DNA from: Aeromonas dhakensis
Lineage (GTDB): Bacteria; Pseudomonadota; Gammaproteobacteria; Enterobacterales; Aeromonadaceae
Assembly: GCF_000820305.1 (NCBI RefSeq)
Contig: NZ_CDBH01000015.1
Location: forward strand, 62,001-126,000
Direction of reading: 5' to 3'
DNA length: 64,000 nt
The notes under the pieces are model-generated. The model had not been told where the DNA came from. It worked only from the letters and a program-made list of their open reading frames with translations, and did not search any database. This document shows positions 9,714-17,814 of the stretch, piece by piece; the first letter of the stretch is position 1, and each line of letters begins with the position of its first letter. Both the position numbers and the translations under genes were made by a program.

Positions 9714-10921
9714 GCCTCCTTGTCGCCTCGCAACAAGTCGAGCAGCAGGCTGCCGTCGCGCAGGGCCTTGTGCACCTGTACCGAGGTGGGCTTGGTGGGA
9801 TCTTCGTAGAAGTGGGTGGACTCGATCTGCAACCGTACCAGGTACTCGGCCGGCAGTTGGCTGGCCAGCGACTGGTGCAGCATGGGGAACAGCAGCCGAT
9901 CGGCGCGGGTGATCTCCCCCCCCAGCAGCAGCTTGCCCGGATTGAGCAGACAGATGAGGTTGGAGAGCACCCGGGAGAGCCGCCCAGCCGCCTGATGGAG
10001 AATGTCCTGACAGAGGCTGTTGCCCGCCAGCGCCAGCTCGCACAGCTCGCGAATGGTGACGCTCTCGGGCAGATCGTGCTCCTGCATCCGCTCGCGCAGA
10101 TCCCGATACTGGGCTTCGAGCGCCTGATTGGTCACCAGGGTGCAGGCACAGCCGAAGCCGCCGCAGTAGCAGCGCTGACCGTAGGGTTCGAGCTGCAGAT
10201 GGCTGAGATCGCCGAGCAGCGCGTTCTCGCTCTCGATAAGCTGGCCGTTGACCACCATGCCGACCCCGATGTCGTTGTGTACGAACACCAGCACCGCATC
10301 GGCGCAGTTCTTGGCGGCTCCCCACTCACGCTCGGCCTGGATCCAGGTGCGCACGTCGCCGCTCACCAGCACCGGCACCGCGAAAGCCTCCTGCAGGGTC
10401 GGGCCAAGCGGCCAGTTGCGCAGATCGTAGAAGGGGAAGTGCTTGACCATGCCGGAGTGGCGCTCCACCTGCCCCGGCAGGCAGAGGGCGATGCAGGCCA
10501 GACGCAGCGCTTTTTTGGGCAAGAAGCCCTCGATGGCCCGCACCAGGCTGGCCAGCAGGTCGGCGCGCTCCCCTTCGCTGAACACGTGACGATGGCGGGC
10601 GAGGGAGCGGCCGGCCAGATCGAACAACGCCATGTCCACATAACCGCGACCAAGGCGCATGGAGAGAAACTGGAAGCGGCGCTCGTTGATGCGCAGCAGG
10701 GTCTGGCGGCGACCGCGCCCCACCGAGCTCTCGCCACAGGTGACCACCAGACCGCCGTCCAGCAGCTCGCGGGTGATCTTGGTGATGCTGGCAGGCGAGA
10801 GGCCGGTCAGGCGGGAGAGATCGGTACGGGACAGCTCCTTGTGCTCCTCCAGGCTGGCGTAGACCAGGCCATAGTTGAGCTGACGGATCAAATCGATACT
10901 GCCTTTCACGATCTCATTCAT
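9710..10921 (-). CDS. ROK-family transcriptional regulator (NagC/Mlc-like)
   Basis: Predicted DNA-binding repressor of 403 residues. The N-terminal winged helix (about 15-75: SRTDLSRLTGLSPASITKITRELL) matches Mlc/NagC. The C-terminal ROK domain contains a zinc-type cluster, CYCGGFGCAC. The kinase-type ROK His motif appears as GDLSHLQL, and the usual Glu after the Cys cluster is missing, so sugar binding may be altered. The ATG at 10921 fits Mlc; a TTG at 10957 would add 12 residues. It is first of three coupled genes and overlaps the sensor kinase by 4 bp. A ROK regulator co-translated with a CitA/CitB pair is unusual. A palindrome, ATTGATCAAT, at 10970-10979 may be an operator. Confidence 0.85.
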   Translation of the reverse strand: MNEIVKGSIDLIRQLNYGLVYASLEEHKELSRTDLSRLTGLSPASITKITRELLDGGLVVTCGESSVGRGRRQTLLRINERRFQFLSMRLGRGYVDMALFDLAGRSLARHRHVFSEGERADLLASLVRAIEGFLPKKALRLACIALCLPGQVERHSGMVKHFPFYDLRNWPLGPTLQEAFAVPVLVSGDVRTWIQAEREWGAAKNCADAVLVFVHNDIGVGMVVNGQLIESENALLGDLSHLQLEPYGQRCYCGGFGCACTLVTNQALEAQYRDLRERMQEHDLPESVTIRELCELALAGNSLCQDILHQAAGRLSRVLSNLICLLNPGKLLLGGEITRADRLLFPMLHQSLASQLPAEYLVRLQIESTHFYEDPTKPTSVQVHKALRDGSLLLDLLRGDKEA

Positions 10922-10982
10922 AGGGTAAGGGGCAACAGCTGACACAGAGGGCGACAATTTTCACACATTATTGATCAATCCC

Positions 10983-11020
10983 CAAATAAAGTGCGGCCTG
11001 AACCGGGGGCCAGGCCGCAT
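10983..11020 (-). terminator. Terminator after the chemotaxis receptor
   Basis: On the minus strand GCGGCCTG and CAGGCCGC pair around a 10-nt loop, followed by ACTTTATTT. Confidence 0.75.
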
Positions 11021-11051
11021 CTTGTGAGGGATATCCCCTCTTGTCATCCCA

Positions 11052-12719
11052 TCAGTAGCGGAACTGGGAGACCAGCTTGCGTAGCTTGTCCCCGGTGCTG
11101 GCCAGATCGCGGGTGGTGCTGTTGGATTCGACCGCCGCATCGGTCAGCTCGCTGACGATCTGCTGAATGGCCACCAGGTTCTTGTTGATCTCCTCGGAGA
11201 CCGCATGCTGCTCCTCGGCGGCGGTGGCGATCTGGATGTTCATGTCGTTGATGGTGCTGACCGCCATCACCATGCTGTCGAGGGAGGTGGCGATGTGGCT
11301 CGCCTCCTGCACCGTCTCCTGGCTGCGATCCTCGCTCGCCTGCATCACGTCAACCGCCTGTTTCACCCCGCCCTGCAGACGCTGCAGCATCTCGTTGATC
11401 TCCTTGGTGCTCTGCTGGGTGCGGCCGGCCAGCGAACGGACTTCATCCGCCACCACTGCAAAGCCGCGCCCCTGCTCGCCGGCCCGGGCCGCCTCGATGG
11501 CGGCGTTGAGCGCCAGCAGGTTGGTCTGCTCGGCAATGCCGCGAATGACCTCCACCACGGATCCTATCTTGGCGGTCTCCTGCGCCAGCTGCTCGATGAC
11601 GCCGGAGGCGGTGTGCACCTCGCCCACCAGCCGGTTGATGCTGTTGATGGCGGTGCCCACCACGCCGCGGGCGGCATCGGACTCGCGCGCCGCATCGCTG
11701 GTGGCGGTGGCGGCGTTGGAGGCGCTGGCCGCCACTTCCTGGGCGGTGGAGCTCATCTCGGTCACTGCGGTGACCACCTGATCCGTCTCCCGGCTGTGGC
11801 CGTGCATCTGATGGTCATAGTGCTCGCTCAGGTGGTGCAGCTTCTCCACCGCGCTGAACAGGTGGTTGCTGGTCTCCCCCACCTGGCTCACCACCGACTG
11901 GATCCGTGCCACGAAACGGTTGAAGGCGGTGGCCAGCTGACCGATCTCGTCGTGACTCTGTACCTTGAGGCGCTGGGTCAGATCCCCCTCCCCGTCGGCG
12001 ATGTCGTTGAGGGCCGATACCGCGTCCGCCAGCGGCCGGGTGACCCGGTTGCCGATCACCACGGTGGCGGCCAGGGTCACCCCCAGAATGACCAGAATGA
12101 GCAGCACGCTGCTCTGCAGCGAGTCACGCATGTTGCTCTCGCGTACGGTACGCAGCGCCGCCAGCTCGTTGTCGATGTCGTCGATATAGAAACCGGTGCC
12201 GATGATCCACTGGTATTTGTCGAGTACCAGGTTGAAGGAGAGTTTGGGGGCGTCCCGACCGATGGAGGGCTTGGCGGTCCAGTATTCGGAGAAACCATCC
12301 CCCTGGCGCGCCGCCTTGACGATCTCCTGGATCAGCAGCTTGCCCTTGGCATCCTTGTCTTGCCAGCGGTTCTTGCCCTCCATCTCGGGACGGGGAGGCA
12401 AGAGTATCGCCGTGCCCTGAAAGTCATAGACGAAGAAGTAGCCGTCGCTGCTGTAGCGCAGTGGACGCAGCATCTCGATCACCTGCTTGCGCACCGCCGG
12501 GCTGTCCGGCTGGCTGTAGACGGCATCGATGGCCGTCTTGGCCAGCATCAGATAGCTGCTGAGTAGTTCCTTGCGATCCTTGATCGCATTCTCCCGCGCC
12601 ACCACCAGATCGGCTTCCAGATCACTCTTTGCAATCATGTAGTTGCTGAGATTGACCACCAGGGCCATCAGGAGCACGGGGACGGCTCCCAACAACAGGA
12701 TTTTCTGCTTTAGCGTCAT
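11052..12719 (-). CDS. Methyl-accepting chemotaxis protein with single Cache sensor
   Basis: Transmembrane chemoreceptor of 555 residues. TM1 is about 8-28. The periplasmic single-Cache-2 domain (about 35-195) has the telltale [31 protein letters not shown]2 is about 203-225, HAMP about 226-280 ([28 protein letters not shown]), and the signalling domain to the C-terminus has the conserved hairpin tip [40 protein letters not shown]. No C-terminal NWETF-type CheR/CheB tether is present. The start has AAGGA about 8 nt upstream. sCache_2 receptors usually sense small organic acids, but the ligand is not readable here. It is an isolated gene, not part of a che operon. Confidence 0.93.
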   Translation of the reverse strand: MTLKQKILLLGAVPVLLMALVVNLSNYMIAKSDLEADLVVARENAIKDRKELLSSYLMLAKTAIDAVYSQPDSPAVRKQVIEMLRPLRYSSDGYFFVYDFQGTAILLPPRPEMEGKNRWQDKDAKGKLLIQEIVKAARQGDGFSEYWTAKPSIGRDAPKLSFNLVLDKYQWIIGTGFYIDDIDNELAALRTVRESNMRDSLQSSVLLILVILGVTLAATVVIGNRVTRPLADAVSALNDIADGEGDLTQRLKVQSHDEIGQLATAFNRFVARIQSVVSQVGETSNHLFSAVEKLHHLSEHYDHQMHGHSRETDQVVTAVTEMSSTAQEVAASASNAATATSDAARESDAARGVVGTAINSINRLVGEVHTASGVIEQLAQETAKIGSVVEVIRGIAEQTNLLALNAAIEAARAGEQGRGFAVVADEVRSLAGRTQQSTKEINEMLQRLQGGVKQAVDVMQASEDRSQETVQEASHIATSLDSMVMAVSTINDMNIQIATAAEEQHAVSEEINKNLVAIQQIVSELTDAAVESNSTTRDLASTGDKLRKLVSQFRY

Positions 12720-12850
12720 CTTTTACATCCTTGCAGCTGTTTTTATGAGTGTTCCGTTCCTACCAGACCAGTATAGGATGCTGGTCGACGGGGACCCGCT
12801 TTCGCTACAATCCCCGCCCTCTATCTCTATCGACTCAGATGGCCAGTCAC

Positions 12851-13306
12851 ATGAACAAATGCCCTTGCAGTTCAACTCTTTCTCTCGATTTGTGCTGTGG
12901 ATCACTGCACCAGGGGGCCGCCCCCCAGACCCCGGAGCAGCTGATGCGCTCGCGCTACAGCGCCTTCGTGCTGGGACTGGGGGAGTATCTGGTACACAGC
13001 TGGCACCCTGACTATCTGAACGGGCTGACCGCGGAGCAGCTCTCCCAGACCGACACCCAATGGGACGGGCTCGAGATCCTCGCCAGCCAGGGCGGCCCCG
13101 CTGACACCCTTGGCATGGTGGAGTTCAAGGCCTGGTTTATGGAGGGTGAAGAGCGCCACTGCCTCCATGAGCGATCCCGTTTCGTACGCCATCAGGGGCG
13201 CTGGGTCTATACCGATGGCGAACAGGATCCGGCACCGCTGCGGGTGGGGCGCAACGACCCCTGTCCCTGTGGCAGCGGCAAGAAGTTCAAGAAGTGCTGC
13301 GGCTGA
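12851..13306 (+). CDS. ychJ: YchJ-family SEC-C metal-binding protein
   Basis: Small cytoplasmic protein of 151 residues. It matches E. coli YchJ: an N-terminal Cys-rich motif (MNKCPCSS with LDLCC), the NTF2-like core ([39 protein letters not shown]) and the C-terminal SEC-C zinc motif [19 protein letters not shown], the type also found at the SecA C-terminus. Function is unknown; zinc binding through the Cys motifs is known for the domain. The start is uncertain: ATG 12839 and ATG 12851 are both possible and neither has a strong Shine-Dalgarno. I chose 12851 because the Cys motif begins immediately after Met in relatives. The divergent neighbour is the chemoreceptor. Confidence 0.85.
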   Translation: MNKCPCSSTLSLDLCCGSLHQGAAPQTPEQLMRSRYSAFVLGLGEYLVHSWHPDYLNGLTAEQLSQTDTQWDGLEILASQGGPADTLGMVEFKAWFMEGEERHCLHERSRFVRHQGRWVYTDGEQDPAPLRVGRNDPCPCGSGKKFKKCCG

Positions 13307-13326
13307 GCGCCGTGACTCGTGTCGAC

Positions 13327-13350
13327 AGAGGGGGCCCAGCGGTCCCCTCT
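13327..13350 (+). terminator. Possible terminator after ychJ
   Basis: AGAGGGG and CCCCTCT form a 7-bp stem with a 10-nt loop. The T tail is poor (GCTGTT), so termination may be weak. Confidence 0.45.
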
Positions 13351-13363
13351 GCTGTTATGAGAG

Positions 13364-13379
13364 TGTGACAACAATCACG
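13364..13379. promoter_or_regulatory. CRP-like site upstream of glpA
   Basis: TGTGA-CAACAA-TCACG matches TGTGA-N6-TCACA at 9 of 10 core positions. It sits about 120 bp before glpA and just ahead of a GlpR-like operator. Catabolite control of glp operons by cAMP-CRP is established in E. coli. Confidence 0.65.
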
Positions 13380-13402
13380 ATTTGCTCATTAACACCCCTA
13401 CC

Positions 13403-13422
13403 AATGAGCGTTTGCGAACATT
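13403..13422. promoter_or_regulatory. GlpR-like operator
   Basis: AATGAGCGTTTGCGAACATT is an imperfect palindrome close to the E. coli GlpR operator pattern (AATGTTCG-N4-CGAACATT), with the right half exact. Its place between the CRP-like site and glpA supports repression relieved by glycerol-3-phosphate. Confidence 0.6.
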
Positions 13423-13499
13423 AACTTGGCCCATATCAAACATTTCTGCCCAGAGACAGGCCACACTGGCACCATCTGGAAGAGATGAGACGGGCAAGA

Positions 13500-15179
13500 A
13501 TGAAAAGAATAACCACACAAGTCGTCATCATAGGGGGTGGCGCCACCGGAGCCGGCATCATGCGCGATTGCGCACTGCGCGGCATCGACTGCATCCTGCT
13601 TGAGCGGGACGACATCGCCGCCGGCACCACCGGCCGCAACCATGGCCTGCTTCACTCCGGCGCCCGCTACGCGGTGACGGATCAGGAGTCCGCCCGCGAG
13701 TGCATTCAGGAGAACCGCATCCTCAAGCGGATCGCCAGCCACTGCGTCGAGGACACCGGCGGCCTCTTCATTACCCTGCCGGAAGATGACATCCATTTTC
13801 AAAATACCTTCATGAACGCCTGCGCCCTGGCGGGCATCGACGCCCGCCAGCTGGATCCCGCCGATGCGCTGCGCCTCGAACCCAACGTCAACCCGGCGCT
13901 GATCGGTGCCATCCAGGTGCCGGACGGCACGGTCGACCCCTTCCGCCTGGCCGCCGCCAACGTGCTGGATGCCAAGGAGCACGGCGCTCGCATCTTCACC
14001 CACAGCAAGGTACTTGGACTCTTGCGCACCCAAGACAGAGTGCACGGGGTCAAGGCGATCAACACCCGCACCGGTGAAGCATTCGAGGTGGAGTGCCAGG
14101 AGGTGATCAACGCCGCCGGTATCTGGGGCCAGCAGATCTGCGAGTACGCCGATCTCGGCATCCGCATGTTCCCGGCCAAGGGCTCCCTGCTCATCATGGA
14201 TTACCGCATCAACCAGCTGGTGCTCAATCGCTGCCGCAAACCGGCGGATGCGGACATCCTGGTGCCGGGCGATACCATCTCCCTCATCGGCACCACCTCG
14301 AGCCGCATCGATTACCACAAGATTGACCAGCTCACCGTCGAACCCGAAGAGGTGGAGGTGCTGCTGCGCGAAGGGATAAAACTGGCCCCCATCATGGCCC
14401 GCACCCGATTGCTGCGCGCCTATGCCGGGGTACGCCCGCTGGTGGCGGTGGATGGCGACGAGTCCGGCCGCAACATCAGCCGTGGCATAGTGCTGCTGGA
14501 TCACGCCGAACGTGACGGCCTCAAGGGGTTCAACACCATCACCGGCGGCAAACTGATGACCTACCGGCTGATGGCCGAATGGGCCACCGATCTGCTGGCC
14601 AAGAAGTTGGGCAACAGCAAGCCCTGCCGCACCGCCGAGCTGAGTCTGCCCGGCTCGCGGGATCCGGAGAAGGTCTCCGCCCCCGGCCTCTCGGTGCCGG
14701 CCGAAGGCTCGGCCCAGTACCGCCACGGCGAGCGGGTCATCGCCTTTTTCCGCGACAATCCCAAGGCCAACGCCCTCATCTGCGAGTGCGAAATGGTCAC
14801 CGCCGGTGAAATTGAATATGCCCTGCGCGAGCTGGATGTGGACAACCTGGTGGATCTGCGCCGCCGCACTCGCCTCGGCATGGGCCCCTGTCAGGGGGAG
14901 CTGTGCGCCTATCGCGCCGCCGGCCTGATGCAGGAATACGGCAAGGCCGACGGCCGCCAGGCCTGCGTCATGCTGCGCCAGTTCCTGGAGGAGCGCTACA
15001 AGGGCACCCGGCCGGTGCTGTGGGGCGATGCCCTGCGCGAAGCCGAATTTACCTACTGGATCTACGAGGGGCTGTTCGGCCTTGGCGAGTGGACGGCCCC
15101 CCACCTGGTGGCCGAGCCGCCCTTCCCGCAAGACGCCAACACCGCCAATCCCACCAAGGAGCGCAGCCATGAAATTTGA
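13500..15179 (+). CDS. glpA: Anaerobic glycerol-3-phosphate dehydrogenase subunit A
   Basis: FAD subunit of the membrane-associated anaerobic enzyme that oxidises sn-glycerol-3-phosphate to dihydroxyacetone phosphate, feeding electrons via GlpB/GlpC to menaquinone. It has 559 residues. The FAD site is VVIIGGGATGAGI, followed by GATGRNHGLLHSGARYAV-like and RIRMFPAKGSLLIMD-like blocks nearly as in E. coli. The C-terminal BFD-like iron-sulfur domain shows CECE, RRRTRLGMGPCQGELC. An in-frame ATG at 13485 is possible, but its purine stretch is only 2-3 nt away; neither start is strong. It overlaps glpB by 11 bp. Regulation is probably CRP plus GlpR from the two sites upstream. Confidence 0.95.
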   Translation: MKRITTQVVIIGGGATGAGIMRDCALRGIDCILLERDDIAAGTTGRNHGLLHSGARYAVTDQESARECIQENRILKRIASHCVEDTGGLFITLPEDDIHFQNTFMNACALAGIDARQLDPADALRLEPNVNPALIGAIQVPDGTVDPFRLAAANVLDAKEHGARIFTHSKVLGLLRTQDRVHGVKAINTRTGEAFEVECQEVINAAGIWGQQICEYADLGIRMFPAKGSLLIMDYRINQLVLNRCRKPADADILVPGDTISLIGTTSSRIDYHKIDQLTVEPEEVEVLLREGIKLAPIMARTRLLRAYAGVRPLVAVDGDESGRNISRGIVLLDHAERDGLKGFNTITGGKLMTYRLMAEWATDLLAKKLGNSKPCRTAELSLPGSRDPEKVSAPGLSVPAEGSAQYRHGERVIAFFRDNPKANALICECEMVTAGEIEYALRELDVDNLVDLRRRTRLGMGPCQGELCAYRAAGLMQEYGKADGRQACVMLRQFLEERYKGTRPVLWGDALREAEFTYWIYEGLFGLGEWTAPHLVAEPPFPQDANTANPTKERSHEI

Positions 15180-16449
15180 CAGCATCGTTATCGGCGGCGG
15201 CATGGCGGGCCTCTCCGCGGCCCTGCGTCTGGCCGAGGCCGGCCAGAAGACCCTGCTGATGGCCTCCGGCCAGAGCGCCCTGCACTTCTCCTCCGGCTCG
15301 GTGGATCTGCTGGAGAGCGAGGGAGATCCCCGCACCGCCCTGCCCGCCTTTATGGCCGCCAACCCCGAACACCCCTACAGCAAGGTAGGGCTGGCCCATA
15401 TCGCGGCCAGCCTCGATGATCTGCAGCGCCACTGTGCCGCCCAGGGCTTGCCGCTGTTTCGCCAGGAGCGCAACCACCAGCGGCTGACCCCCATCGGCAC
15501 CCTCAAAGCCACCTGGATCTCCCCCGACACCTGTGCCTGCGTGACCGATGCGCCGGCCCCCGACGCCATCCTGCTGGCTACCCTGGAGGGATTTCGCGAC
15601 TTTCACCCCGAGCTCGCGGCGGCTAATCTCGCGACCCACGCGCGCTTCGCCCACTGCCGCATCCTGACCGGGGAAATTCGGCTGCCCCAGCTGGCCGAGT
15701 TCAGCCGCAATCCCCACGAGTTTCGCTCTGCCGACATCGCCCGCCTGTTTGATAAGCAGGGCAATGGCCAGCATGACCTGCTGACAGATCTGGCCCGCGA
15801 GATCAGCCGCATGGTGCAGGAGAGTGGCGAGCCGCGATGCCGCCACCTGGTGCTGCCCGCCTGCCTGTCACTCGGGCTGGTCGGCCCGCGCCTGGCGGAG
15901 CTGGAGCTGCGCACCGGCTGCATCATCAAGGAGGTGGCCACCATGCCGCCGTCACTGATCGGCATGCGGATGCAGGAGGCCCTCAAGCGCCGCTTCATGG
16001 CCCTTGGCGGCACCTTCCTCACCAGCGAGCGGGTGCTGGGCGCCCGCTATGACGGCGATCGGGTCATCGGCGTACACAGCCAGAATGGCGACGATCAACT
16101 CTTTGAAGCGGATAACTTTGTACTCGCCTCCGGCAGCTTCTTCAGCCGCGGGCTGGAGTCGCGTCTGCGCGGCATTCGTGAGCCCATCTTCAACGCCGAC
16201 GTGCTAAGCCTGCCCGAGCGCGACGCCTGGGCCGGCCGCCGCCTGTTCGACCACCACCCCTTCATGGGTTTCGGGGTCAAGACCGACGACAAACTCAGAG
16301 TGCTGCGTGGCGGCAAACCGCTCGCCAACCTCTACGGCGCCGGCAGCGTGCTGGCGCACTATGACCCCATAAAAGAAGGGTCAGGGTCAGGCGTGGCCGT
16401 TGCCACCGGCTGGCAGGCTGCCGGTCATATTTTGAGTTCAGCCCAATGA
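15169..16449 (+). CDS. glpB: Anaerobic glycerol-3-phosphate dehydrogenase subunit B
   Basis: Flavoprotein subunit of the GlpABC complex, 426 residues, with a dinucleotide-binding start (MKFDSIVIGGGMAGLSAALRLAEAG) and GSVDLL, ASGSFFSRGL and the C-terminal GSVLAHYDPIKEGSGSGVA expected for GlpB. The ATG at 15169 lies inside the glpA end and is preceded by AAGGAG. Longer in-frame readings from 15028 run back through glpA and are rejected. It transfers electrons between GlpA and the membrane-bound GlpC. Confidence 0.94.
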   Translation: MKFDSIVIGGGMAGLSAALRLAEAGQKTLLMASGQSALHFSSGSVDLLESEGDPRTALPAFMAANPEHPYSKVGLAHIAASLDDLQRHCAAQGLPLFRQERNHQRLTPIGTLKATWISPDTCACVTDAPAPDAILLATLEGFRDFHPELAAANLATHARFAHCRILTGEIRLPQLAEFSRNPHEFRSADIARLFDKQGNGQHDLLTDLAREISRMVQESGEPRCRHLVLPACLSLGLVGPRLAELELRTGCIIKEVATMPPSLIGMRMQEALKRRFMALGGTFLTSERVLGARYDGDRVIGVHSQNGDDQLFEADNFVLASGSFFSRGLESRLRGIREPIFNADVLSLPERDAWAGRRLFDHHPFMGFGVKTDDKLRVLRGGKPLANLYGAGSVLAHYDPIKEGSGSGVAVATGWQAAGHILSSAQ

Positions 16450-16500
16450 TGATTTCGACCCATATCCCGAGCCTTCACACCCAACGGGAGGAGAACTGAC

Positions 16501-17703
16501 ATGCTACTGGATCATGCCAACCAAACCTTCGATCAGTGCATCAAATGCACCGTCTGTACCGCCTACTGCCCGGTGGCCAAGGCCAACCCGGCCTACCCAG
16601 GCCCCAAGCAGGCGGGCCCGGATGGGGAGCGGCTGCGCATCAAGAGCCCGGAGCTCTTTGACAGCGCCCTCAAGTACTGCACCAACTGCAAGCGCTGCGA
16701 GGTGGCCTGCCCGAGCGGGGTGCGCATCGGCGACATCATCGCCAAGGCCAAGCACCAGTACAGCGGCTTCAAGCCGGGGATCCGCGAGTTCGTGCTCTCC
16801 CACACCGACCTGATGGGCAGCATGTCCACCCTGATGGCCCCTGTGGTCAACTTCACCACCGGCCTCAAGCCGATGAAGCTGGTGCTGGACAAGGCGCTGG
16901 GGGTCTCCTCCCACCGGGATCTGCCCAAGTACTCCCAGGGCACCTTCCGCGGCTGGTACAAGAAACAGAAAGCGAGTCAGGCCCGCTTTGCGCGCCAAAT
17001 CGCCTACTTCCACGGCTGCTACGTCAACTACAACCACCCGCAGCTCGGCAAGGAGCTGGTGCAGGTGCTCAACGCCATGAACATCGGCGTCCAGTTGCTG
17101 GAGCGGGAGAAGTGCTGCGGCGTGCCGTTGATTGCCAACGGCTTCATGGACAAGGCCAAGCAGCAGGCGGCCTTCAACATCCAGCAGCTGGAGAACACCC
17201 TGCTCGGCAACGAGATGCCGCTACTGGCCACCTCCTCCACCTGCGGCTTCACCCTGCGCGACGAATATCCCCACCTGCTGGAGCAGGACAACCACAAGGT
17301 GCGCGATCGCATCTCGCTGGTGACCCGCTTCCTGTGGAACGAGTTCTACCAGGGCAACAAGCCGGCGATGAAGCCGCTCAATCTGCACATCGCCTACCAC
17401 ACCCCCTGCCACATGGAGAAGATGGGGGGCGTCATCTATACCCTCGAGCTGCTGCGCGCCATCCCCGGGGTCAAGGTGACGGTGCTGGACTCCCAGTGCT
17501 GCGGCATCGCCGGTACCTACGGCTTCAAGTCGGAGAACTACCAGACCAGCCAGGCCATCGGCGAGGGGCTGTTTGATCAGATAAACCGGCTCAAGCCCGA
17601 TCTGGTGATCACCGACTGCGAAACCTGCAAATGGCAGATCGAGATGAGCACAGCGTTCCCCTGCGAGCACCCCATCCACCTGCTGGCCCAGGCTCTGGCT
17701 TGA
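16501..17703 (+). CDS. glpC: Anaerobic glycerol-3-phosphate dehydrogenase subunit C
   Basis: Iron-sulfur membrane-anchor subunit, 400 residues. It has two 4Fe-4S ferredoxin motifs near the N-terminus (CIKCTVCTAYCP and CTNCKRCEVACP) and two CCG-type domains: HGCYVNYNHPQ with CCGVPLIANGF, and HTPCHMEKMG with CCGIAGTYGFK. These are the hallmarks of GlpC and HdrB-like proteins. Start ATG 16501 follows GGGAGGAG. It lies 51 bp after glpB and is last in the operon, which ends at a strong hairpin. Confidence 0.95.
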   Translation: MLLDHANQTFDQCIKCTVCTAYCPVAKANPAYPGPKQAGPDGERLRIKSPELFDSALKYCTNCKRCEVACPSGVRIGDIIAKAKHQYSGFKPGIREFVLSHTDLMGSMSTLMAPVVNFTTGLKPMKLVLDKALGVSSHRDLPKYSQGTFRGWYKKQKASQARFARQIAYFHGCYVNYNHPQLGKELVQVLNAMNIGVQLLEREKCCGVPLIANGFMDKAKQQAAFNIQQLENTLLGNEMPLLATSSTCGFTLRDEYPHLLEQDNHKVRDRISLVTRFLWNEFYQGNKPAMKPLNLHIAYHTPCHMEKMGGVIYTLELLRAIPGVKVTVLDSQCCGIAGTYGFKSENYQTSQAIGEGLFDQINRLKPDLVITDCETCKWQIEMSTAFPCEHPIHLLAQALA

Positions 17704-17768
17704 TCCCCTTGCCACGCCCGGCCAGACGGCCCGCTCGGCAAAAAAGCCGACAAGCAAACATCAAATGG

Positions 17769-17798
17769 AAAAAGAGCCGGCAAGCGCCGGCTCTTTTT
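17769..17798. terminator. Bidirectional terminator between glpC and the adhesin gene
   Basis: AAAAAGAGCCGGC, loop AAGC and GCCGGCTCTTTTT form a strong stem with U-run potential on both strands, serving the convergent ends. Confidence 0.92.
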
Positions 17799-17814
17799 AT
17801 TCACATCCGCCCCA

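Noticed and set aside
9714..10325. Upstream extension of the sensor kinase frame
   Set aside because: It overlaps the ROK gene out of frame; the kinase has a signal-anchor start at 9713 with the ATGA overlap.
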